Source: Amyloporia xantha (Eukaryota; Basidiomycota; Agaricomycetes; Polyporales; Adustoporiaceae). Taken from it: a stretch of DNA of 64,000 nt. Positions within the stretch are counted from its first letter, which is position 1. Each line of letters begins with the position of its first letter. Both the position numbers and the translations under genes were made by a program. Below, one piece after another: positions 54,152-64,000 of this stretch. The notes under the pieces are model-generated. The model was given only the letters and a program-made list of their open reading frames with translations. It did not search any database and was not told where the DNA came from. Location of the stretch: contig JAYKKR010000009.1 of assembly GCA_036971615.1 (NCBI GenBank), positions 124,001 to 188,000 of the forward strand, written 5' to 3'.

Positions 54152-55821
54152 CTTCGGTGACATCCTATCTATGCGAGCATGTTGAATCTGGAAACCTTGC
54201 AAGCTGTTTTGCAATCTGCCAGTGCCTCACCCCGCCGGCTCGAATTAGCAATTGTGCCGGGCAGTGAGTGTTCTAATATCTGCCCATTGTGGAGACCGTC
54301 TCACGGGTACCTGCAGATAATTATCCTTTGGGCCTGTTGCTAGATTTCTCCTACAATACACAGCTTTGAGCGCTCATCCTCGACTCAACCACGGATCCTA
54401 CACAGTGGTCACACACGAAATGCCTACATTGATGATAGCCCTCATAGGGTATCGGCACACTCGAGGCTCTGTCTGCAGCATTGGAGGGTCTACGGAGCGT
54501 ACTGCAGAAAATGTTGCAGAGTCATTCACTGGAGACTTTGTCCTCACCGCGAGGACGCCATGTATCCATGAGGCCCCTAATACTGGTATGTAATTGCGTT
54601 GGTGAGCTTTTGTCCTCCTGACAGACCCCACTTTGGCTCTGCGTCAAGCCTGAATTACATATATCACCGCGCGGTCCCAGCGCTGAAGCTTGAGCTTGAA
54701 GTCCGACTGGCGGTCGCTGGCTCGCGCTCTCTAAATATTAATTATCTTGATCAGTACGATCGGGCGCACCCGATGGGCGTCTCTGCGTCACCGTTTGAAA
54801 TGTAGTCGACGGTCACGGTCCACAGACTCTCGATCTCAGTAATCGCAGCCTGTGCCCCGCCTTCGCTCCGCTAAATCAGATCTATGTCATTATTGCCACA
54901 AAAATTGTACTAGGACTCATCAGCCTGCGTAAGTATTGCCTATCTACAGATACCAACTCATGGGGAGATTCACACTCCCATCCCACGGTTCAACAATGAC
55001 CAATTACGATGTTTCCAGAATCTCTGTCTCTGTTCTCGTGGAAAGGTATCTTCCCTGCATCAAGCCGAATGTTAGGTACTAGCATTCCTTGCGAAACTTA
55101 TCAGAACATGCGTTCGGGTAAGGCGTCCCGGCTGACCAACATGTACATGATTCCTACATATAACCACAACATTCATCGCCTCATGTTGATTATCAATTCA
55201 GGGATTGACTGACATTTGGACAAAAGCAGCGTGGGTATACGCGCGCGTGATTGGATAATGCTCGGACAAAAGAGCGGCATTAGGAAGGACGTGAGCTATA
55301 ACCCCCCGTATGACCCTGAAGACAAGGTTGACTCACTGATCCTATTCTTGCAAGCAAGCATATTGTTCAACGCTTGACCACTAGTCGCAGGCCTGTAGCA
55401 TCCGTCGGGTATCTTGTTACAGTCCATCCACTGGAAAAGATGAGCGGCAGGCGCGGCGAGTCGCCAAGGGGGGATACAGTGACTATGGCGTACGTATTGC
55501 TAGCTGTGCTGCAATTTGGAAACATTGTTGATTTGTACTGCAGAGTACTCAGTCCCCTAAACTCAGGAGAGATACGCGTAAGGACTCAAGTCATGTCATA
55601 TATGTGTTATCTGATTGAGCCGAGTATACGTAGTCCGTCAAGTCAGGCTTAACAATATATGTGAGAGGTCAGATTATACGTTATGCATGACCTAAATGCT
55701 TTTGCTCGTGTAGCTTGAAACATGCGCCGGGGCGCAGTCGAATTATCCTGAATATATACATAGCTTCACAGTTCCCACGGGACCATTTACGAAGAAGAAA
55801 TGTCGCATCATTGTAGTTACC
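54152..55821. other. Region without a recognised gene
   Basis: No frame with recognisable domain or convincing splice structure. The Copia-2 flanks join without a stop in one frame across the insertion site (48253 side to about 54260), but I see no family. Confidence 0.35.
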
Positions 55822-56292
55822 ATGGACAAGAAAGCCGTCGTAACTCTCTCCGATTGTCTACCACACAGGTAAATGATAAAACTGAATCTATGCCCCGTGA
55901 AATAAATACCGGATATTTCCAGATCTTTACTCGGTCTGAAACGATACTGCCCGGTAATCTACTGGCAGCAGTCTTCCGACAGTGGCAACTGCCTGATCCT
56001 TTCCAAAGCTGAAATCACCTCAATCCGCGAAGACTTCTGCACATGGCTCACAACACAGCCGGCAATAACCCTGGAGCGTGTCAAAGTGGATGTTAAAGAG
56101 GGAAAAAGAGCCTATAAGCGCCTGGAAAGCTCAGAGCAGCAACTGCAGAATCTTCCGTCCAAAAAGAACGTAGTGACATGGAAGGCCAACAAAATAGAAG
56201 AGCTTGAAGGGAAGAGAGAGATGTTGCGTCGGGAGATCGAAAAGGATGCAGGGACGCTGAGCACAATGTATGGTGGCAGAATTAACGCATAG
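55822..56292 (+). CDS. Small coiled-coil protein, family unknown
   Basis: Two exons (55822-55868 and 55923-56292) with a clean 54-nt GTAAAT...TTCCAG intron make a 138-residue frame from ATG to TAG. It begins MDKKAVVTLSDCLPHR. A middle part (AEITSIREDFCTWLTTQ) leads to a long Lys/Glu-rich helix (KANKIEELEGKREMLRREIE), a probable coiled coil. No domain is recognised. Upstream exons may be missing. From 56293 to 57049 nothing further is recognised. Confidence 0.5.
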
Positions 56293-57049
56293 CATCGAGG
56301 ATGGAGGGTGTATAATGTTTACTTACCGTAGATCCAGCTTCCAGTCTCACTCATTCTTATGTATTCATGCTGTGAGTCACGAATGGTCCCTGAGAATCGT
56401 CGCACATGTGCGATCCACATATATATGCTACGAGACCAGTTATCTGAGGCTGTATCGGACTTCAGTTACTACCAGAAGTGACCTGGCCCCACCAAGGCTA
56501 CCAGAGCTCATGCGTTCCGAAAGGCAAAAGCAAAAGCACTCCATAAGTGGACAGCAAAGTGGAAACAGACCACATCGAGCTGCTAGCGCAAGCCGACTAC
56601 TTACTACCACAGGTTCCGAGTCATCCATGTCGGACCGCAATACGGCGTCCATCACACGCTAGATCGGACAGCGGGGGACTGCTAGCCGGCTTCCCACTAG
56701 CTAAGAACCAAAAATCAGAAGATGCCAGGCACTCCGAGCAGTGGGTTTGGAACCCCGCCCCTTGCCTTCAATGGCCAGGGTCAGCAGCTACGAGTCCGCC
56801 GCTCATGCGCCGTTACTATACACTACTGACTTCTCTATTCATGTTTATTTATTTATTTTTCACTCTCCACTTCTCGTTTACAGGGCCGCACTCGTCTCCC
56901 AGGCATTTTGGAGGGGCCACCTGACATATGCCTCATGTTTCTGTTTTGACTATCTTACACACACCTCGCAGCTAAAACCGTACGTACTGTCTACATAGGG
57001 TACTGCCCGCGCGGACAATAAATGGAGACAAAAGAAAACACGCTAGATC

Positions 57050-57400
57050 AGGACGGGGTCCGAGTCGACTTCCTCCAATGGGCGAGGGAGTCTTGAAGAG
57101 AAGAACAGAGCCGTACCCGAGATCCTCACGAATACAGCACGGTCGAAACTCGGGAGCTCTCGTAGCCTTGGTAGACACGCAAACAATCTGCGCGTACCTA
57201 TCATCCTGTGTAGTAAATGCCCCAATAAAATCTGCGATCAAGACATACACTGAATGTCAACTTTGAACTTGTCCTTATTTCTCGAGATTACGTCGGCGAT
57301 CCTCTGGAGAAAGGTTGTATCATAGAAATCACTGTGCTCAAGGCGTGCGATGAGATGGCGAGGATCAGATAATTCCGCGGGTTCAGACCATTCATGCCGC
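57050..57400 (-). pseudogene. 3' fragment of a DUF6535 gene
   Basis: The minus strand reads a worn copy of the last part of DUF6535 gene 2 just upstream of it on that strand: HLIARLEHSDFYDTTFLQ, then an intron, then LFACLPRLRELPSFDRAVFV and RISGTALFFSSRLP. The intron is still present, so it arose by DNA duplication and not via RNA. The rest of the gene is absent. Confidence 0.75.
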
Positions 57401-57416
57401 CTTGCCCAAAGGTTCG

Positions 57417-59898
57417 TTAGTTAGTTATCACGAATGCAGGAGAAACGCACAGTTTGCATTTCATCAGTTCTTGCATGGAGTGCTTGATTTGAGACGATGA
57501 ACCATCGGCCGGGGGGCATGACAAAACACAGCTTTCCAAGGACTCGACGATCTCGTCCGAGAAAAGGGAGATGTTCAAGTTCGCAGCTTTCTCCACTGAT
57601 TGTAGAAACCGTGCCAACGAGTGCCACTGAACATCCCGAGCTCGCCTGACAGCGGGTATTGACTGCAACGCAGCGTCCATCACTTCTTTGATCTCGATGA
57701 TCTCGACTTGCTCTGTGCGACGAAGTTTTGAAGAGAAGAGCAGAGCCGTACCCGAGATCCTCATGAATACAGCGTTCTCGAAATTCCCCTGCTCTCTTAG
57801 TCTTGGTATACATGCCAACAGTCTGCGCGTGCCTATCGTCATATGTAGTAAGTGCTCCAATCAAGCATGCCATAACCTGCGATCAAAGACATACACTCGA
57901 TGTCAACCTCGAAGTTGTCCTCAGTGGTCGAGATTACGGTGGCGACGTTCTGAAGAAAGGCTGTATCATGAAGATCTCCATTCTCCAGGAGTGCGATGAG
58001 ACGGCCATGAACAGGCAATTTTGTGTTGGATACAGCACGAAGAAGGTGGACAACAATATCGAAAACACGCGTCTGACTGTGCTGTCGCGTCTCCCTGTCC
58101 TTCATCAAGTCGTCGGCGATCCTGGACAATAGATCGAGTGACATAAGCGCCATCATCTCGAGGCCTCGATTTGTCTCTTCGGCAGGAAACCAGATAAGTG
58201 AGGGCGGATTTGATGAAGCATCTCGTCCATGGGCTCTGTGCTGAGCGATGGCGTAGAAGGCCTCGACTGCAGCACGGAGATGGCGTTCCATGATCATCGG
58301 CCGTACGAAGCACTCCAGGAATGAGTCGTCCATCAAGACTTTGTCCATTTCCACGAGTATCGAGCAATACCTTTTGTCTGAAGAGTAACCGTTATCTTCC
58401 TCCCTGCTCTGTTGAACACGCATGGAGAGATCATCGACATCCTTCCAATTCTGCACCTTGAGCCACTCTCTCTGCGACGTCTGCAATCGGTCTAGTATGC
58501 TGTGCACGGCCTGGACCCATCCGCCACCTGGGGGTTCAATCCGCGAATAGATTTTCCAAGTCAACGCCACAAACCTTTCTACGATCCAGTGAATTGGTTT
58601 CCTGCATTGTTGCACAGCGCGGATAAAGAACCACGCTTGTGGCGACTTGTAAGGACAACCCGGTGCGAATGCTGGAATCAGTGCTGATAAAACGGATAGA
58701 GCCAGAAGGGCTAACGCCAGTGCTTCTACCAGCTTAGCACTGATGTGATTGTAGGTCCTTAGCAATTTCACTAATCCGAAGAGGAACAGAAAAAGAGACG
58801 CTTGCAAGAGGAGGGGAAGGATGCTGATGATCGTCTTGACTCCCCACGGATCAAGCGCCTGACGACGGTAGACCCAAAGACGGATAGATTGGGCAGATGA
58901 AATTGATGTTTGGTCCATATAGCGGTGCAGCCATTGGCTGACGGATATCGCGACTGATCCAGCACTGAGACTGCAGACGAGTGCAGCGAACCAGAGGTCG
59001 GCTGTTGAGACCGTGACATCCGATGGTGGAGAGTCAGAGGATGAATAGACGTCGCTACAGTATGCCGGCTGCGTCAAGTTGTGGCCAGTATCTGCCGACA
59101 TTAGGCTTAGCTGTGCGCAAACGACCATGAGAATCTGGGTGGCAGTATCGGGGGGCTGGGGCTGCAGATATGTGTAGAATGGCACAATGAAACTGGTTAG
59201 CACTGTCGAGAAAAGGCCGGCCTGTGACAGAAATGGCCAGTGAGCATCAATCACTGGCGTTGTGTGAAAGGCTCCATACACATGGATAAGAACCGGAGTC
59301 ATGTGCGCTGCATGACACACGAATTCATGTGGATAGAAATATACGTACGAATAAAAGCATATAGTTTATATCTCCTTGCCACGCTTTGACGAGAGCCTTT
59401 TCATTCTCCCATACCGCCTCGGCCCATCGATCCCACGATTCTGGAACAACCGACGGATGGCCGCTAGGTCCGCCGCCATTCTTCCCTGCCGATGCAGGTG
59501 AGTTGGACGCAGTCGCTTGGGCGGTACCGGGCGTCTGCTCATGCAGCCGAGAGCTAATTTCGTCAGTGGTGTCCGTCGTAGTCTCCTCGTATTGAGCGCG
59601 TCGTTAACATGGCACCCGCGAGTCATCATGCCAATCTACACACCTGTATAGGAACAGACGTCGGCAATGCCGCTTGTGGAGAACTAGAGTTGTCAGCATT
59701 ATTCGCCCTGGCACGATTTCTCGAGCCCTGTTTATGCGAGCGTGAATATACGAGACGTCAGTTATGCGAATCGCATCAGCCTACAGCGAATTGCCCTGAA
59801 GGACTGACGGATGGGCTCTGAGTGACGACAACCGATTGAAGTGGGCTGACATCGGAAACTTGTTTCTGCGATTGACTCTGTGGCTTTTTTCTGCGCAT
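57417..59898 (-). CDS. DUF6535 membrane protein 2
   Basis: Five exons (59898-59785, 59727-59644, 59585-59349, 59221-57895, 57832-57417) give a continuous 725-residue frame ending TAA at 57417. The N-terminus is low-complexity, Ser/Gln-rich (MRRKKPQSQSQKQVSDV). The module entry is ESWDRWAEAVWENEKALV. Four hydrophobic spans follow (LFSTVLTSFIVPFY, LWFAALVCSLSAGSVAIS, IISILPLLLQASLFLFLFG, LVEALALALLALSVLSAL), then the hallmark LIPAFAPGCPYKSPQAW and a helical C-terminal half. Probably an integral membrane protein of unknown function. It is divergently arranged and very similar to the gene at 61698. Confidence 0.88.
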
Positions 59899-61697
59899 GG
59901 CTCGTAGGTGAGAGCTCGAAGGATGGATGTGTCGATGGGGCTTGGATGTCTCGCAGGTGAGAGATGTGGTCTGGGTCAAGAATGACTTGGCGAGGCAGTG
60001 AATAATGCGTACGAGGCACTGAGGAAGTCGAAAAAGTGACACTATCAAAAGAAGCGTTGCTTCGATTAAACAGTGTACAGGACACGGGACACGGGTATCA
60101 ATGCTCACGCCAACTGAACGAATAGCAAGCTGTTCCACAGATTTCGATATGCGTACTACGTGGACAAGGCTCTAAAACGGACCTCGCTTCACAGGTACAT
60201 AGAGCTGCGGATGAGAAAGATAGCCAAGTTCTGAAAGACGCGCCTGCACACGTCTCGAAGTTCGATTCATACTGTCACGGAGTATAGTTGGGAACCACAT
60301 CAGACGCTGGCGCTGATACTGCGTCCCTGACCTGAGAGTGGGGATGCTCATCTTCCAATTTGTTGTTCTTGCTGTTAATTGTAAAAACAGCAAACGATAC
60401 GTATGTAGCAATACTGACCATATGTCGTGGAAAATAAATAGGCATAGTCAGAATCCGGCTCAGAAGTGAAGAGAACTGCAGGCATTGTTCCAGAGCGGCT
60501 TGTCGTACATTCCGAGATAACAATGACGGAAATGCATGCGAATAACATGCGAGTGTCCCAGATCTAGACAAGCTGTTGCGGGGAGATGGTTGTGTTCGAA
60601 TGAAGCCGAGCTCTGAGGCAGAAGTGCCGGCCTCAGGGCGCGCGCCAAAGTGCTGAGACCAGACAGACTCAGATCTCGATAAGCGTGATCGGAAATCAGG
60701 CGCCCGGTCTCCTGAGGTCTCCTGTCGCTGTCCCGGCCCGAAGTTGGTCCCCGTCACTCCGACAGCATCTCTGACTCATGTGTTCAGCTGTCTTAGCCAG
60801 CGGATGTCTCCCAATGTACTGGGAGGACGATTGACATCCACGTCCTTGAGCGACGAGCCAGCTTTGTTCTGGTGTCTCGGACGCTGACTCGCCCGGCCTG
60901 AGCTCTTCAAGATCGTGCGTGTTCATGCAGTACATACCGACACCCTCCACCCTCCGTACGTACTTCAATTCATGTCCGGCCGTGTTTGTTTAGTTTCGTA
61001 TACAGTCGAAATGCAGTTAGCTCTCGGGGTTATGCTTTCGCTCTTATCCATCCCATCTTGTCGTCGACGCTGCCTAGGATTCCTCGTAGAATTCCCGAAT
61101 AACACGAGCAGGCTCGGATGTTTTTCCCTCGAGTGAGTTTCTCCGCCATCCACGATCTTCTTGAACCTATCATTTCCGCGCTTGTCAAGATGCCAGTTTG
61201 TGGTCCACAGCCTCATTTTTCTGTACACGAGGCAGTACTGTCAGTGGCGCCGATGCACGCGCTGGGTTTGGCGACAGAGTGGTCTGAGCTGGTTAATGTT
61301 TCTGGGATCCACATTCTCGTTGCGGGCCCACGGCTTCTCGTAATACTCACCAAGTAGGTCTGACCCGGCGCGGTACAGCGCGGTACGTGCTGCCGCCTTT
61401 TCCTGGACCGGTAACAAGAGCAACGTAAATTGTAGGTAATTAGTGAAGTACGGCACAATTGCATCTGTCACGTTGACTCAACAATGATTCCGTATTTGCG
61501 CAAGGTTGGCACGCCATATCAAACTCAAAGGACTTCGGGGACCACACACGTTGCCGGACGCGGGATACTGTACAGCAGACCAAGGGCACAGGTTGTCGGT
61601 ATTTGTTATCACATATTGGTCGACAATTCTTGATATCTGTTCCCGTCGACGCATTCCATCTGTCAGCCTCTTCGTCTTTTCTGCATACTCTCGCATC
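59899..61697. other. Divergent intergenic region between DUF6535 genes 2 and 3
   Basis: 1.8 kb between the two start codons. Moderate-length frames occur on both strands (for example 60275-60757 minus and 61118-61357 plus) but none carries a domain I recognise. It must hold both promoters. Confidence 0.45.
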
Positions 61698-64000
61698 ATG
61701 GACATCTGGTCATCGAGAGCAACCCCACCCGAAATTGCTGAGGATATTATACCGCAGGATGTAGCGATCGTGATCGACCCTGGAGCAGGGCCACCTCATG
61801 AGATAAGCTTCGTTAACATAGATTCAAGTCGTCCTCGCCATGCAATCATGCCAACAGCAACGCATGTTGATCACACGGCAGCAGGCATTGCCGAAAAAAA
61901 ACCACTACGACATATTGAAACAGTGAATCCGGAGTCAGGTATCCGTGAACAGGTCTGTCTATGGGATATTCTTTCATAGCACTGTCAGTGACAATATTTG
62001 ATGAGCAGACAAGGGAAACGACAACTCTATGGGCGGGACAAAATGACCCTGTTCGACCGATGGACCACCCGATGAAGAATGTCACAGCACAGTGGGATAG
62101 ATATAGCGAGAACATATGGGCGCATGAACATGCTCTCGTCGACGCTTTGAAGGAGGATATAAATCGTGCACTCCCATTCGTGCGTATGTTTCGAGCTTCC
62201 GTGAACTGGGTGTCGCACAGACCAGAAAATGCGTCTGGTCGGGCATTCATCGTCTCTGACAGACTGCATTACAGGCTGGCCTTTTCTCGGTGGTCCTCGC
62301 CATTTTCGTGGTACCGTTCTACCCAAATTTGGTGCCCCAGTCCCCCGATACTGCTACCCAGATTCTCATGGTCGCGTGCGCACAGTTGAGTCTTATGTCG
62401 GCGAATGCTGGCGACAACTTGACACAGCCTGCGCACTGTGTTACTGTCAATTCCTCATCTGACTCTTCACCGTCGCATGTCCCGTTCTCAGCGGCACTGT
62501 GGCTCGCTGCACTTGTTTGCAGTCTGGGTGCTAGTCTAGTCGCAATCTCCGTCAGCCAATGGTTGCACCGCTATATGGATAAAGATTCAAGCTCATCGAC
62601 GGAAATCATCCGTGTTTGGGGCCTCCGTCGTCGGGCCTTTATGAGGTGGCGAATCGAGACGATCATCAGCATTCTTCCTATCCTCTTGCAAGTGTCTGTT
62701 TTTCTGTTTCTCGTCGGATTAGCGAAATTGCTATGGACCTACAACCATGTCAGTGCTAAGCTGGTGGCAGCGCTGATGGTAGTCCTTCTAGCACTATCCA
62801 TTTCCTCGGCACTGATTCCAGCATTCGCACCGGGTTGTCCTTACAAGTCGCCACAAGCGTGGTTCTTTATCCGCGCTGTGCAACAATGCAGAATAGTAAT
62901 TCACTGGATCGAAAAAGAGGGTGCGGCGTTGGCTTGGAACATCTATTTGCGGATTACAACCCCACGTGCAGGAGTGTGGGTCCTGGCCGTACACGGCATG
63001 CTAGACCGATTGCAGACGTCGCAGACAGTGTGGCTCAAGGTGCAGAATTGGAAGGATGTCGATGATCTCTCCATGCGTGTTCAACAGAGCAGGGAGGAAG
63101 ATAACGATTACTCTTCAGACAAAAGGTATTGCTCGACACTCGTGGAAATGGACAAAGTCTTGATGGACGACTCATTCCTGGAGTGCTTCGTACGGCCGAT
63201 GATCATGGAACGCCATCTCCGTGCTGCAGTCGAGGCCTTCTACGCCATCGCTCAGCACAGAGCCCATGGACGAGATGCTTCTTCACTTATCTGGTTTCCT
63301 GCCGAAGAGACAAATCGAGGCGTCGAGATGATGGCGCTTATGTCACTCGATCTATTGTCCAGGATCGCCGACGACTTAACGAAGGACAGGGAGACGCGAC
63401 AGCACAGTCAGACGCGTGTTTTCGATATTGTTGTCCACCTTCTTCGTGCTGTGCCCAACACAACATTGCCTGTTCATGGCCGTCTCATCACACTCCTGGA
63501 GCACGGAGATCTTCATGATACAGCCTTTCTCCAGAACATCGCTGACGTCATCTCGACAAATGAGGACAACTTCGAGGTCGACATCCAGAGTATGTCTTTG
63601 ATCGCAGGTTATGGCATGCGTGGTTGGACACTAACTACATACGATGATAGGTACCCGCAAACTAATGGCATGTGTGCCAAGGCTACGAGAGCAGGCGAAT
63701 TTCGACAATGCTGCATTCATGAAGATCTCGGGTACGGCTCTGCTCTTCTCTTCCAGACTCCCTCGCCCGTTGGAGGAATTCGACACCGTCCTGATCGAGG
63801 ATGTGATGGACGCCGTATTGCAGTCAATAACCGCTGAGGGTCCAACTCAGAATGTTGACTGGTATTCGTTTGCACAGTTTCTACAATCAGTGGAGGAAGT
63901 TGCGAACTTCGGCATCTCCCTTTTCCCGGACAAGATGGTCGAGTCCTTCGAACGCTGTGGGGAGTCATGCCCCCCGGACAATGTGTGGTTCCCTAAAATC
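61698..64000 (+). CDS. DUF6535 membrane protein 3, 3' end beyond window
   Basis: Exons 61698-61952, 62009-62179, 62275-63589 and 63651 onward stay in frame (697 codons) to the window edge. The first exon, MDIWSSRATPPEIAED, is unlike gene 2. From QWDRYSENIWAHEHALVDAL on it parallels gene 2: hydrophobic spans LWLAALVCSLGASLVAISV, IISILPILLQVSVFLFLVG and LVAALMVVLLALSISSAL, hallmark LIPAFAPGCPYKSPQAW, and the block QNWKDVDDLSMRVQQSREED identical to gene 2. The C-terminal exon also matches (MACVPRLREQANFDNAAFM). It encodes a probable membrane protein of unknown function. The stop codon is not in the window. Confidence 0.88.

Noticed and set aside
57688..58132. Plus-strand frames opposite DUF6535 gene 2
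   Set aside because: Antisense shadows of well-supported exons.

Overview
The window is genomic DNA of a filamentous basidiomycete, most likely an agaricomycete. Host genes are cut by many 45-65 nt GT-AG introns. They include lineage-typical families: three DUF6535 membrane proteins, a DUF6532 protein, a fungal AIG1-like GTPase and a WD40 protein with an agaricomycete-specific N-terminal region. About two thirds of the DNA is transposable elements and repeats. No RNA genes or CRISPR arrays were seen.

Region 1 (1-12262): a GC-rich tandem-repeat tract is split by a complete Ty3/Gypsy chromovirus ('Gypsy-1', 540-12257, minus strand). It has 1,059-bp LTRs that look identical and a perfect ACAAG target duplication. 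Besides gag, protease, RT, RNase H and integrase it has a sense accessory frame, and an antisense gene with four introns encoding a zinc-cluster-like, coiled-coil protein. The whole element is saturated with the hexamer AGACCG/CGGTCT.

Region 2 (12335-22671): a decayed element (12335-15102) with CATCAGGAAAAAC termini, more GC-rich array, then a 58-bp perfect palindrome leading into two compact multi-exon genes. These are a 902-residue protein ending in an HxD...H...R 2-oxoglutarate/Fe(II) dioxygenase domain, and a DUF6532 protein. They end in the same type of terminus as the decayed element, so the pair looks like cargo of a transposon-like unit without a visible transposase.

Region 3 (22672-32738): a second chromovirus ('Gypsy-2'), LTR-less and frameshifted, whose sequence is packed with short local hairpins. 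It is joined by microhomology to a 5'-truncated Ty1/Copia copy ('Copia-1').

Region 4 (32739-48367): host genes and small elements. These are a possible gene remnant, DUF6535 gene 1, a hAT-like non-autonomous element with an 8-bp target duplication, an AIG1-like GTPase, the WD40 gene and a TA-flanked MITE.

Region 5 (48368-54146): a full-length Ty1/Copia element ('Copia-2') with identical 304-bp LTRs, TAGAC target duplication and an initiator-tRNA anticodon-type primer site. It has three single-base frameshifts in mononucleotide runs.

Region 6 (54147-64000): a small coiled-coil gene, a DUF6535 3' fragment, and two closely similar DUF6535 genes facing away from each other; the last runs off the window.

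Several reading-frame breaks lie in mononucleotide runs, so read-level checking matters before calling genes dead. All identifications are from reading motifs; no database search was possible.
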